Counted from the first letter of the stretch, positions 17,481-25,677 are shown. The stretch: 64,000 nucleotides of DNA from Epilithonimonas tenax DSM 16811 (GCF_000428485.1 NZ_AUAA01000016.1:1-64000); one strand, 5' to 3'. Notes: a model not told the origin generated them from the sequence alone. Translations and numbers: made by a program.

Positions 17481-18257
17481 TTATTTTAATTTAGAAACTT
17501 TGTCATCCAGATCTTGGATATCTTTTCTTAATTCCAGAAACATATCTTTCAAATGGTAATTATCAAAGTTGTCCGGTTCAAAATCCTCAGGAAAAATGCC
17601 CGACGCGTATTGCCAGATTTCCACAATATCGCCCAACGGAATTTCATAAGGTTTATAAAAAGAATTGTCTGCAGAAACCTCGATTGATTTTTTCTTTTTG
17701 TTTTTAAATCTTTTATAAGAAATCCCATCATTCAGAGTGACGAAAACGTAGCTCCTGTTCACTTTCAAATCCTCAATATCTTCCACATATTTCCCAATGA
17801 TGAAGGAGCCATCTTTGAAAGGCGGCATAGAATCTCCCTGCGCAGGGAAAGCCCGGTATTTCCCATTGGTAAGAAATGGCAATGAGATCCTCTGCAGACT
17901 TTCGATATATTCTGGGTCGCTGTACCCAGACAGATAACCCATAGATGCTTTCTGCGGAATGATTTCTATGCTGTTGTTCCCCAATTGGTCTACCACTACT
18001 GGCAGTACGATCCTGTTATCCGGAAGATTCATCATGTCTTCCAAAGGATATTTTCTGATATTCACCGTCAGCAGCAGATCGATGCTGATGTGGAAGAACT
18101 TGGATATTTTAATCAATACATCATACGGAGGTTCCGACCGGCCATCCTCGTAAGAAACATAGCGCGATCTTGTAATAATTAATGTATCTGCCAAGTCTTG
18201 CTGAGTCGTTATTTTTTTAGCTCTTAAAAACCTGATGTTATCTGAAAAAATTGACAT
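17481..18257 (-). CDS. XRE-type HTH regulator with S24 (LexA/CI-like) peptidase domain
   Basis: 258 residues. The N-terminal helix-turn-helix (residues 4-63, NIRFLRAKKITTQQDLADTL, SRYVSYEDGRSEPPYDVL) is followed by an S24 domain with the Ser143-Lys182 dyad (PAQGDSMPPFKDGS and GISYKRFKN) and an acidic coiled tail. The expected self-cleavage region is KASMGYLSGYSDPEY: the usual Ala-Gly or Cys-Gly is Met106-Gly107. Such proteins repress DNA damage genes and are inactivated by RecA-stimulated self-cleavage. The -7 box at 18276-18283 and a 19-bp palindrome just before the ATG support autoregulation. The TTG start at 18278 is rejected because it lies inside the -7 box. Divergent from dinB. Confidence 0.85.
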   Translation of the reverse strand: MSIFSDNIRFLRAKKITTQQDLADTLIITRSRYVSYEDGRSEPPYDVLIKISKFFHISIDLLLTVNIRKYPLEDMMNLPDNRIVLPVVVDQLGNNSIEIIPQKASMGYLSGYSDPEYIESLQRISLPFLTNGKYRAFPAQGDSMPPFKDGSFIIGKYVEDIEDLKVNRSYVFVTLNDGISYKRFKNKKKKSIEVSADNSFYKPYEIPLGDIVEIWQYASGIFPEDFEPDNFDNYHLKDMFLELRKDIQDLDDKVSKLK

Positions 18258-18275
18258 TGTTATAATTTGTAACAA
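18257..18275. promoter_or_regulatory. Palindromic operator candidate in the regulator/dinB gap
   Basis: TTGTTATAATTTGTAACAA: perfect 6-bp arms TTGTTA and TAACAA with a 7-nt spacer. It lies between the regulator's -7 box and its ATG, covering the predicted transcription start. It is the best candidate binding site for the S24-type regulator. Confidence 0.5.
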
Positions 18276-18283
18276 CAAAAGTA
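18276..18283 (-). promoter_or_regulatory. -7 box TACTTTTG for the regulator-alkB operon
   Basis: Full TAnnTTTG match on the minus strand, 18 nt before the ATG at 18257 and directly adjacent to the palindrome at 18257-18275. Confidence 0.6.
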
Positions 18284-18306
18284 ATCATTTTGTTTGAAAA
18301 CGTAAC

Positions 18307-18314
18307 TAATTTTG
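18307..18314 (+). promoter_or_regulatory. -7 box TAATTTTG for dinB-dnaE2
   Basis: Full TAnnTTTG match only 4 nt before the GTG start at 18319. If used, the transcript would begin at or next to the start codon. It also lies within an imperfect palindrome, CGTAA then 9 nt then TCACG (18301-18319). Confidence 0.45.
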
Positions 18315-18318
18315 TCAC

Positions 18319-19467
18319 GTGAATCGAGCAATTGTACATATGGATATGGACACCTTTTTTGTGTCCTGCGAGAGACTGAACCATTCAGAACTTGAAGGAA
18401 TCCCTTTGATCATAGGTGGTGGAGACCGTGGCGTGGTGGCATCCTGCTCGTATGAAGCGCGCAAATTTGGCGTTCGCTCTGCAATGCCGATAAGAATGGC
18501 GCTTAGACTTTGCCCGGATGCAAAGGTGATAAGGGGCGATTATGAACTTTATTCCAAATTATCTCATCTGGTGACAGAAGTAATCCAGGAAAAAGTACCA
18601 TTGATGGAAAAAGCCAGTATTGATGAATTTTATCTTGACTTGTCTGGAATGGACAAATTTTTTGGCTGTTACCAATGGTCCCAGGAAATTGCCGCCTCTG
18701 TAACCAAAGAAACCGGACTTCCGATCAGTTTTGCCTTATCGAATAACAAAACCGTTTCAAAAATCGGAACAGGAGAAGCGAAACCAAAAGGAAAACTTCA
18801 AATCACCGATACAGAAATACAGCCTTTTCTGAATCCTCTTTCCGTGAAAAAAATCCCCATGGTTGGGGACAAAACCTTTCAGCTTCTTTCCAGAATTGGC
18901 ATCAGAACGATCCATACACTTTCCGAAATGCCCGTCTTGGTTCTTCAGCAGATGATTGGCGCAAACGGTAAAGAACTTTGGAAAAAAGCGAATGGTATTG
19001 ATGAAAATCCCGTCGTCCCCTATTCTGAAAAAAAATCAATCTCCACAGAACGGACTTTCGCAACAGACTCTATCGATATCCTAGAAATAAAAAGGCTCAT
19101 CACGGGAATGGCAGAAAAATTAGCCTACCAACTGAGACAGGAAAAATGGCTGACTTCTACGATCATTATCAAAATCCGATATTCTAATTTCGATACGGAG
19201 ACCAAACAGCACAAAATAGCTTATACGTCTGCCGATCATACGCTGTCCAGGGTTGCTCTGGAAATTTTCAATAAAGTTTACACGCGAAGAATGCGCATCA
19301 GGCTAGTGGGTTTGCGTTTCACCGATCTCGTTCACGGCAATCATCAGATGAATCTTTTTGAAGATACCGAGGAACAGATGAACCTTTACCAAACGATGGA
19401 TTACCTCAAAAACCGTTTCGGGAAAGACGTACTTGGACGCGCTTCCGGATTTGATTTCGGCAAATAA
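18319..19467 (+). CDS. dinB: Y-family translesion DNA polymerase (DinB/ImuB-like)
   Basis: A 382-residue polymerase. The catalytic carboxylates are Asp9 (VHMDMDTFF) and Asp102-Glu103 (ASIDEFYLDLSG), all present, so unlike true ImuB it should be catalytically active. The steric gate is Phe14. Thumb helix-hairpin-helix and little-finger domains follow. A beta-clamp motif QMNLF is at residues 343-347, echoed by QMNLY ten residues later. The GTG start is needed to keep the first beta strand (RAIVHMD); the ATG at codon 8 would lose it. It is 20 nt upstream of a second DnaE, which suggests a two-polymerase mutasome unit. Confidence 0.9.
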   Translation: MNRAIVHMDMDTFFVSCERLNHSELEGIPLIIGGGDRGVVASCSYEARKFGVRSAMPIRMALRLCPDAKVIRGDYELYSKLSHLVTEVIQEKVPLMEKASIDEFYLDLSGMDKFFGCYQWSQEIAASVTKETGLPISFALSNNKTVSKIGTGEAKPKGKLQITDTEIQPFLNPLSVKKIPMVGDKTFQLLSRIGIRTIHTLSEMPVLVLQQMIGANGKELWKKANGIDENPVVPYSEKKSISTERTFATDSIDILEIKRLITGMAEKLAYQLRQEKWLTSTIIIKIRYSNFDTETKQHKIAYTSADHTLSRVALEIFNKVYTRRMRIRLVGLRFTDLVHGNHQMNLFEDTEEQMNLYQTMDYLKNRFGKDVLGRASGFDFGK

Positions 19468-19487
19468 TTTTTTAAAATTTTAATTAA

Positions 19488-22400
19488 ATGTATCTCAACT
19501 GTCATTCTTTCCACAGCCTTCGTTATGGTACTTTATCAGTTAAAAATCTGGTAGAGCAAGCTTCTGAATTGGGAATCAAAGCATTGGTTTTGACGGATAT
19601 CAATACGGTGACTGCGATTTATGATTTTAAAAAAGAATGCGAAAAATGTGACATCAAACCCATTGCCGGTATTGAGGTGAGAAAAGAAAACCAATTGCTT
19701 TATCTTGCCATCGCGAAGGAATTCAGCGGAATTGGCGAAGTGAATAAAATTTTAACAGCACATCATTGCGACGGCGTTGAACTTTCTGAAACGGCTCCAA
19801 CTTACCACCAAGTATTTGTTATTTATCCTATTCAAAATATTCCTGAAACCTTAAGAGAAAATGAATTCATTGGAATCCGTGAAGAGGAACTTAATCTGTT
19901 GATCCGATCGGAATTTAAAGATAAAATCCATAAAATGGTGGTTCTGCAACCTGTCACTTTCAGCACGAAAAAGGAATATAATCTTCATAGAATCCTAAGA
20001 GCGATTGACGGAAATACCTTGATCTCCAAACTTTCTGAAAATGAGATTTGCAGAAAATCAGAACATTTCCGACCAGAAATTAATTTGATAAAATCGTTTG
20101 AGCGTTATCCAGAAATCATTAATAACACCAAAAACATCCTAGCTCTATGTACTTTTGAATTTACATATAAAGAACGAGGAAGTACTGAAAATAAGAACAA
20201 AAAATACTTTACAGGCTCTCAGCAAGAAGATATGGCACTTTTGGCGAAGCTTGCCTATTCCGGACTGAAAAAGAAATATTCTACAAGCGACGAAGTGGCA
20301 AAAAAAAGAATAGAAACGGAACTGAAAGTGATTGGCGACCTGCAATTTTCTGCCTATTTTCTCATCACTTGGGATATTATCCAGTACAGCAACAGAATGG
20401 GTTTTATGCACGTTGGCCGTGGCAGTGGCGCCAACAGTATTGTAAGCTATTGTCTTGGGATCACCGATATTTGTCCCATAGAACTGGATCTTTACTTTGA
20501 ACGGTTTCTGAATCTTAACAGAACATCTCCACCAGATTTTGATATCGACTGGAGCTGGCAAAACAGAGATGCGATTCTCCAATATATTTTTGACAGATAC
20601 GGAAAAGACCACGTTGCTTTCTGCGGGACGAATGTGGAATTCAAATACAAATCAATTTTCCGGGAAGTGGGTAAAGCCTTTGGTCTTCCCAAAGAAGAGC
20701 TGGACCATTTGGCTGGCAAATCGATGGAAAATCACGACCTAAACTTGATTGTAAAACAGGTTCATAAATACGGAAAGTTGCTGGAGAAATTCCCAAATCA
20801 GCGCAGCATGCACTCCTGCGGCATTCTCATTTCTGAAGAACCAATTACCAACTATACCGCTTTGGAAATGCCACCAAAAGGATTTCCCATTGTTCAGTTT
20901 GATATGAATGTCGCAGAAGACATCGGGCTGGAAAAATTTGACATTCTTTCTCAGCGAGGACTTGGAACCATCAATGACACAGTGGAATTAATTAAAAAAA
21001 ACAGAGGTATTGAGGTTGACATCCGGGACACTTCTATTTCCAAAAATGAATCTGTCTGCAATGAATATCTCGCAATTGGCAAAACAATCGGCTGTTTTTA
21101 TATAGAAAGTCCGGCTATGCGTGGCCTTTTGAGAAGATTAAAATGTGATAATTACAGAATTTTGGTGGCCGCATCATCCATCATCAGACCAGGTGTGGCT
21201 CAAAGCGGAATGATGCGCGAGTACATTTTCCGCCACAACCATCCAGATCAGTTTGAATATTTCCATCCAGTGTTTGAGGAAAATCTGAAGGAAACTTACG
21301 GCATTATGGTTTATCAGGAAGACGTCATCAAAATAGCACAGTATTTTGGCGGACTTACTTTGGCAGACGGGGACATCTTGCGGCGTGCGATGAGCGGGAA
21401 AGAAAGGTCGATTGAAAAATTACAAGAAGTGAAGTTTAATTTTTTTAGCGCTTGTAAAGCGCAAGGACATTCTGATCAAATGACGGCGGAAGCCTACCGC
21501 CAGATCGAATCTTTTGCAGGCTATTCTTTCTGTAAAGCGCACTCAGCATCGTATGCAGTGGAAAGTTACCAAAGTCTGTATTTGAAGGTTTATTATCCGT
21601 TGGAGTTTATGGTTTCGGTCATCAATAATCAAGGTGGTTTTTACCGGACAGAAGTTTACATTCACGAAGCAAGAATGTCTGGTGCTGATGTCCAAAATCC
21701 TTGTGTGAATAACAGTCATCATCAGTCGGTCTTGAAAGGAGAAGCAATCTATCTGGGTTTTATGGTTTTGCAGTCACTCGACAGTAAAATCGCTCAACTT
21801 ATTTCAGAAGAACGTGACAAAAACGGCGACTATAAATCATTGGACAATTTCATCAAACGTATTCCGATTGGGATAGAGACTATTCAAACGCTTATTTTCA
21901 TTGGTGCTTTCAGATTTACGGGGAAACCAAAGAATGAACTCTTGGTAGAAGCGAGGTTACTATTAATTAATTTTAAAATTGAGAATAGAAACAACGCCCT
22001 TTTTGAAGAATCAACTCATGAGTTCAAACTTCCACCATTAAAAAGAGAGCCGTTTGAAGATGCTTTTGATGAATTAGAAATGATAGGATTTCCTGTTTCC
22101 TGCAGTCCGTTCGATTTGTTACAAACCAAATTCCGAGGTCATATTTTTGTGAAAGATTTACTAAAATTATATAAACAGCAAGTGAAAATGCTGGCTTATC
22201 TGATTTCCAGAAAACACGTTCCCACCAAGAAAGGAGCGATGTTTTTCGGAACATGGATTGATGTGAACGGTGATTATTTTGATACGGCCCATTTCCCGGA
22301 CAGTCTGGAAAAATATCCGTTTCAGGGTGGCGGCTGTTATCTTTTGTTGGGAACGGTGGAAGTAGATTATCATTTCCCGACCATCACAATCAATAAAATG

Positions 22401-22556
22401 GCAAAGATGCCGATGATCCCAGATCCGCGATATGCTTATGACAAAGAAAAGCAATATGATATCCACAAACAGATCAAAGAAGACATCAGTGTGACTTCCC
22501 GGCAACCTTATCCGCAGCCCCACGAGATTAATTTGCCAAGACAGAAGTTTAATTAA
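19488..22556 (+). CDS. dnaE2: error-prone DNA polymerase III alpha-type (DnaE2/ImuC-like)
   Basis: A 1022-residue C-family polymerase, much shorter than the replicative DnaE at 59597 and without an exonuclease domain. It has an N-terminal PHP domain (LNCHSFHSLRYGTLSV), the nucleotide-binding HVGRGSGANSIVSYCLG, the catalytic PDFDIDW with Asp350 and Asp352, the third Asp in LEKFDILSQRGLGT, DILRRAMSGKE and FCKAHSASYAVESYQSLYLK. The size, the missing C-terminal tau-binding region and the pairing with a Y-family polymerase fit DnaE2/ImuC of translesion cassettes. No imuA-like RecA homolog is adjacent; the S24 regulator takes its place. The product would extend damaged primers with low fidelity. 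Confidence 0.88.
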   Translation: MYLNCHSFHSLRYGTLSVKNLVEQASELGIKALVLTDINTVTAIYDFKKECEKCDIKPIAGIEVRKENQLLYLAIAKEFSGIGEVNKILTAHHCDGVELSETAPTYHQVFVIYPIQNIPETLRENEFIGIREEELNLLIRSEFKDKIHKMVVLQPVTFSTKKEYNLHRILRAIDGNTLISKLSENEICRKSEHFRPEINLIKSFERYPEIINNTKNILALCTFEFTYKERGSTENKNKKYFTGSQQEDMALLAKLAYSGLKKKYSTSDEVAKKRIETELKVIGDLQFSAYFLITWDIIQYSNRMGFMHVGRGSGANSIVSYCLGITDICPIELDLYFERFLNLNRTSPPDFDIDWSWQNRDAILQYIFDRYGKDHVAFCGTNVEFKYKSIFREVGKAFGLPKEELDHLAGKSMENHDLNLIVKQVHKYGKLLEKFPNQRSMHSCGILISEEPITNYTALEMPPKGFPIVQFDMNVAEDIGLEKFDILSQRGLGTINDTVELIKKNRGIEVDIRDTSISKNESVCNEYLAIGKTIGCFYIESPAMRGLLRRLKCDNYRILVAASSIIRPGVAQSGMMREYIFRHNHPDQFEYFHPVFEENLKETYGIMVYQEDVIKIAQYFGGLTLADGDILRRAMSGKERSIEKLQEVKFNFFSACKAQGHSDQMTAEAYRQIESFAGYSFCKAHSASYAVESYQSLYLKVYYPLEFMVSVINNQGGFYRTEVYIHEARMSGADVQNPCVNNSHHQSVLKGEAIYLGFMVLQSLDSKIAQLISEERDKNGDYKSLDNFIKRIPIGIETIQTLIFIGAFRFTGKPKNELLVEARLLLINFKIENRNNALFEESTHEFKLPPLKREPFEDAFDELEMIGFPVSCSPFDLLQTKFRGHIFVKDLLKLYKQQVKMLAYLISRKHVPTKKGAMFFGTWIDVNGDYFDTAHFPDSLEKYPFQGGGCYLLLGTVEVDYHFPTITINKMAKMPMIPDPRYAYDKEKQYDIHKQIKEDISVTSRQPYPQPHEINLPRQKFN

Positions 22557-22560
22557 AACA

Positions 22561-22590
22561 AAAACGATCGCAAAAGCAATCGTTTTAATT
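22561..22590. terminator. Bidirectional terminator between dnaE2 and clpS
   Basis: AAAACGAT-CGC and GC-ATCGTTTT form a stem with one mismatch, flanked by A and T runs between convergent genes. Confidence 0.7.
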
Positions 22591-22591
22591 T

Positions 22592-22894
22592 TTATACTAT
22601 TTCGGAACTAAGACCTTTATCAAGCAATGCCTGATGCATGGGTTTAAGCTTCTCCAGAGCGCCTGTTTTTACGGTGCATTTTCCTTTGTAATGGATCAGC
22701 ATTGTGCATTGTTCTGCCTGCTCCAAAGTATGCTCGCAGATTTCTACCAGACACATAATGACGTAATCAAAGGTATTGACATCGTCATTGTGAACGACCA
22801 ATTTGTAGACTTCATCTTCCTGTTCCAAAACCAATACATCTTCTTCGTACTGGCGTTTTGGCTCGTCATAAGATTTATTATTATAGATTTTCAT
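22592..22894 (-). CDS. clpS: ATP-dependent Clp protease adaptor ClpS
   Basis: A 100-residue adaptor that hands N-degron substrates to ClpAP/ClpCP. The core is typical: YKLVVHNDDVNTFDYVIMCLVEICEHTLEQAEQCTMLIHYKGKCTVKTG, including the NDD-x-(N/T)T substrate-pocket segment and the His/Lys region contacting the Clp ATPase N-domain. The N-terminal 25 residues are charged and flexible. It begins 15 nt after the CNNM-family gene on the same strand, so the two are likely co-transcribed. Confidence 0.93.
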   Translation of the reverse strand: MKIYNNKSYDEPKRQYEEDVLVLEQEDEVYKLVVHNDDVNTFDYVIMCLVEICEHTLEQAEQCTMLIHYKGKCTVKTGALEKLKPMHQALLDKGLSSEIV

Positions 22895-22909
22895 CTTAAT
22901 AAAATTTAA

Positions 22910-24265
22910 TTATTCGGTAATCTCATCGGTGATATCTTCCAAAAATGGTTTGTTGTATAAAAGCTCGACCAGTTCTACACTTTTATTCTGCATTTTCAGG
23001 ATCTTGAAATGGTAATTACCATAATCAAATTCCTGATTCTCCTCCGGAATGTCCTGTAACTCATTCAGGATAAATCCAGCAAGCGTGTTATATTCTCCTT
23101 CTTCTGATGGTGGAATATTTTTCGGAAGCTGCTCATTGATCTCGTCCAGAGGCTGAGTTGCTTTTACCCAATAGATATTTTCGCCCACTTTGTCCACGAT
23201 TTTTTCTTCTTCGTCCTCTTCATCCTGGATCTCTCCTACCAATTCTTCCAGAATATCTTCCAGCGTAATAATCCCTTCCGTTCCACCAAATTCATCAATG
23301 ACGATTGCCAAGTGCTGTTTCTTCAACTGGAATACTTTTAGAAGGTCTGATATTTTTTTGCTACCAACCACAAAAAATGCTTCTCTCATAAAGTCTCTAA
23401 GGCTCTCATGAGTCACTTGTCCTTTGCTTTTGATGTATTCTCTGATAATCTCTTTTGTATAGAAAATCCCAATGATATTGTCTATAGAACCTTCATAAAC
23501 AGGAATACGGGAATAGCCGCTTTCCATAATCTGGTTGATGATATCTTCCGGATCATCATTGATATCGATAGACGAGATATTCTGCCTCGTGATCATAATC
23601 TGTTTGGCATTGTGATCTGTAAAATCAAATGCATTTTTGATAATCTCGTAATTTTCTTCTTCAATTTCTCCGCTGTCTGCAGATTGTTTTACCAATAACT
23701 GTAGTTCCTCGGTCGAGTGAATGTCGTGCTCCGAAGCGGGAAATATTTTTACCAATTTCAGGAATGAATTCGATAATGAGTTCATCAACCAGATAAATGG
23801 CCGGAAGACATTATAAAAAACATGCAAAGGATAAGCGATGAACAAAGTCGTTGCTTCTGACTTTCTGATCGCAATTGATTTTGGAACCAACTCTCCGAAG
23901 ACAATGTGCATAATCGTAATCAGTAAGAAACTACAAACCACGGAAATGGTAGTTACTGTAGCTGCTGCCAGTTCTATACTTAAGGAATGGAACGTGGCTT
24001 CTATGATGTGGTGCAGAGCGCTCTCTCCTACCCAACCTAAAGCTAGGGAAGCGAGTGTGATCCCCAACTGTGTTGCAGAGAGATAGGCATCAAGGTTTTT
24101 GATGATGTTTTCAGCTTTTTTGGCCATTGTGTTTCCCTCCGCGGCTTTCACCTGAATTTGGGAATAACGTACTTTTACTATTGAAAATTCGGCGGCTACG
24201 AAAAAGCCATTTAGAAGAACTAAAAATAATGCTATGAGAAGTTTGATTAAACTATCGGGGTCCAT
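22910..24265 (-). CDS. CNNM/CorC-type membrane protein (hemolysin family)
   Basis: A 451-residue inner-membrane protein: N-terminal DUF21/CNNM transmembrane domain (about residues 5-190, with FVAAEFSIVKVRYSQI, ATQLGITLASLALGWVGE and FGELVPKSIAIRKSE), then a CBS pair (IMITRQNISSIDINDDPEDIINQIMESGYSRIPVYEG; FFVVGSKKISDLLKVFQLKKQHLAIVIDEFGGTEGIITLEDILEELVGEI) and a C-terminal CorC/HlyC transporter-associated domain. Family members are implicated in magnesium or cobalt export; 'hemolysin' is a historical label. In Flavobacteria, related proteins (GldE) act in gliding, but no gliding gene is adjacent. Confidence 0.88.
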   Translation of the reverse strand: MDPDSLIKLLIALFLVLLNGFFVAAEFSIVKVRYSQIQVKAAEGNTMAKKAENIIKNLDAYLSATQLGITLASLALGWVGESALHHIIEATFHSLSIELAAATVTTISVVCSFLLITIMHIVFGELVPKSIAIRKSEATTLFIAYPLHVFYNVFRPFIWLMNSLSNSFLKLVKIFPASEHDIHSTEELQLLVKQSADSGEIEEENYEIIKNAFDFTDHNAKQIMITRQNISSIDINDDPEDIINQIMESGYSRIPVYEGSIDNIIGIFYTKEIIREYIKSKGQVTHESLRDFMREAFFVVGSKKISDLLKVFQLKKQHLAIVIDEFGGTEGIITLEDILEELVGEIQDEEDEEEKIVDKVGENIYWVKATQPLDEINEQLPKNIPPSEEGEYNTLAGFILNELQDIPEENQEFDYGNYHFKILKMQNKSVELVELLYNKPFLEDITDEITE

Positions 24266-24290
24266 TTAATGTTGTTATATACAATCCCTG

Positions 24291-24298
24291 CAAAGATA
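24291..24298 (-). promoter_or_regulatory. -7 box TATCTTTG for the CNNM-clpS unit
   Basis: Full TAnnTTTG match on the minus strand, 25 nt before the ATG at 24265. Confidence 0.55.
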
Positions 24299-24333
24299 GC
24301 TATTTTTTTTAACTTGAAAATTAGATCTTAGAA

Positions 24334-24369
24334 GTGAGATGTTAGAGGTGAGATGTTAGAGGTGAGATA
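24334..24369. repeat. Short tandem repeat, 14-bp unit
   Basis: GTGAGATGTTAGAG occurs twice head to tail (24334-24347, 24348-24361), followed by a partial third unit. Confidence 0.8.
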
Positions 24370-24374
24370 AACCA

Positions 24375-24428
24375 CCCCGTCAAAAATTCCGCGAATTTTT
24401 GAATCCCTCCAAGGAAGGGAAATTTTTA
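24375..24428. repeat. Intergenic palindromic repeat
   Basis: Perfect stem TCAAAAATTC (24380-24389) and GAATTTTTGA (24393-24402) with a 3-nt loop, followed by CCCTCCAAGGAAGGG, a second small inverted repeat. I recall this pairing as a common intergenic motif in Chryseobacterium. It is not flanked by obvious target duplications. Confidence 0.6.
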
Positions 24429-24469
24429 AGAACAAAATGCGTTTTGATGTTGAAGCGTGTTTTATGTGG

Positions 24470-24610
24470 AAGCTGCAGCCCGACTTGAGCGGCAATCCTT
24501 TTTTACTTGTACTCAAGTCCAACTTAACGGAAATCTCGAGCAAAAAAGATTGACTCCGTCGAACCACTTCGTTAGGTTTGGGAGCGGAAGGCGGATTAAG
24601 CTGCCCAAAT
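24470..24610 (+). repeat. Dispersed intergenic repeat, copy C
   Basis: Left end GCAGCCCGACTTGAGCGG, then AATCCTTTTTT; right end GGGAGCGGAAGGCGGATTAAG, then CTGCCCAAAT. The right half is interrupted after GCAAAAAAGATT by about 28 extra bases. The interior shares an additional AAC-GGAAATC segment with copy D. The 79-residue minus-strand ORF here is repeat sequence, not a gene. Confidence 0.75.
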
Positions 24611-24647
24611 AAAAATAATCAACTAAATACGAACGTCCATAAATAAT

Positions 24648-24681
24648 AAAAAGCACTGAAGTTTGACCCTCAATGCTTTTT
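24648..24681 (-). terminator. Terminator of the atp operon
   Basis: On the minus strand AAAAAGCATTGA pairs with TCAGTGCTTTTT (one G-U) around a 10-nt loop; the T-run follows. It lies 33 nt after the atpG stop. Confidence 0.8.
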
Positions 24682-24713
24682 ATAACTAACTACTAACTTT
24701 AACTTTATCTTTA

Positions 24714-25583
24714 TTAACTGTTCTTGAGCGCTTCTGCTCCGGAAACAATTTCTAATATCTCGTTGGTGATGGCTGCCTGTCTTGCTTTGTTGTAGAAGAT
24801 CCTAAGATCTGTTCTAAGCGCATCTGCATTGTCGGTTGCCTTGTGCATTGCTGTCATCCTTGCACCGTGTTCTGATGCTACGGAATCCAGAATGGCTTTG
24901 AAGATCTGAGTTTTGATCGATTTTGGAATCAACACGTCTAGAATCTCTTTTCTACCTGGTTCGAAGATATAATCTACATTGATCTCTGAAACCGTCTTGT
25001 CCTGTGAAACTGAAGAGATCGGCAAAACCTGCTCTGTCACTACTTCCTGCGTTGCTGCATTGATAAACTTGTTGTAAACCACATACACTTTATCAAATTT
25101 GCCTGCTTTGAAATCTGACATTACTTTCGCTGTCATATTTGAAACGTGATCGAAAGAAAGATTTTCAAACAGTGAACTGTGATTTTCGTAAACTGTCTTG
25201 TTTCTTCTCACCGCATCGAAGGCTTTTTTACCTACTGTCAAAACTTCTATTTCCACATTTTCGTTTGCTGAAAACTGGATATTCAGTTCTTTGATGACAG
25301 ATGAGTTGAAAGCTCCAGCCAAACCTCTGTTGGAAGTTACGGTGATGAAAAGCACTTTTTTAACTTCTCTTTCCAATGCAAATTCCGAGATGTTCTCTGC
25401 ATCAGACGCCGCACTTACATTTTCTATGATCTCCTGAAGTTTTTCAGAATAAGGTCTCAACATTACGATTGCATCCTGCGCTTTCTTTAGTTTCGCTGCG
25501 GAAACCATTTTCATAGCGCTTGTGATCTGCATCGTAGAAGATATAGATGTAATCCTGCCTCGTATTTCTTTTAAGTTTGCCAT
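24714..25583 (-). CDS. atpG: ATP synthase F1 subunit gamma
   Basis: A 289-residue central-stalk subunit. The N-terminal helix (MANLKEIRGRITSISSTMQITSAMKMVSAAKLKKAQ) and C-terminal helix (SEHGARMTAMHKATDNADALRTDLRIFYNKARQAAITNEILEIVSGAEAL) form the rotor shaft and are both typical; the middle has VTSNRGLAGAFNSSVIKEL. Last gene of the cluster, separated from atpA by 94 nt that hold a strong hairpin. Confidence 0.96.
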   Translation of the reverse strand: MANLKEIRGRITSISSTMQITSAMKMVSAAKLKKAQDAIVMLRPYSEKLQEIIENVSAASDAENISEFALEREVKKVLFITVTSNRGLAGAFNSSVIKELNIQFSANENVEIEVLTVGKKAFDAVRRNKTVYENHSSLFENLSFDHVSNMTAKVMSDFKAGKFDKVYVVYNKFINAATQEVVTEQVLPISSVSQDKTVSEINVDYIFEPGRKEILDVLIPKSIKTQIFKAILDSVASEHGARMTAMHKATDNADALRTDLRIFYNKARQAAITNEILEIVSGAEALKNS

Positions 25584-25610
25584 AATCTTTAATCTAACAA
25601 TGTATCAATC

Positions 25611-25668
25611 TAACAGTTTAACAGTTTAACAATTCATATTGCTAAATTGTTAAACTGTTTTACTGTTA
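25611..25668. repeat. Large hairpin between atpA and atpG
   Basis: TAACAGTTTAACAGTTTAAC with AATT (25611-25634) faces its complement at 25645-25668: 22 of 24 positions pair across a 10-nt loop. It is purely AT-rich with no terminal T-run in the minus direction, so it is unlikely to be a full terminator. It could stall transcription or protect mRNA ends. Part of the sequence resembles spacer repeats of this genus. Confidence 0.7.
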
Positions 25669-25677
25669 CATTATTTT

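Noticed and set aside
18258-18278. TTG start for the S24 regulator
   Set aside because: The codon overlaps the -7 box; the HTH domain starts cleanly from the ATG at 18257.
24334-24369. CRISPR-like repeats
   Set aside because: The 14-bp units are directly adjacent with no spacers, and there are only two and a half of them.
24328-24567. Minus-strand ORF of 79 codons near atpG
   Set aside because: It is made of tandem units, a palindromic repeat and repeat copy C.
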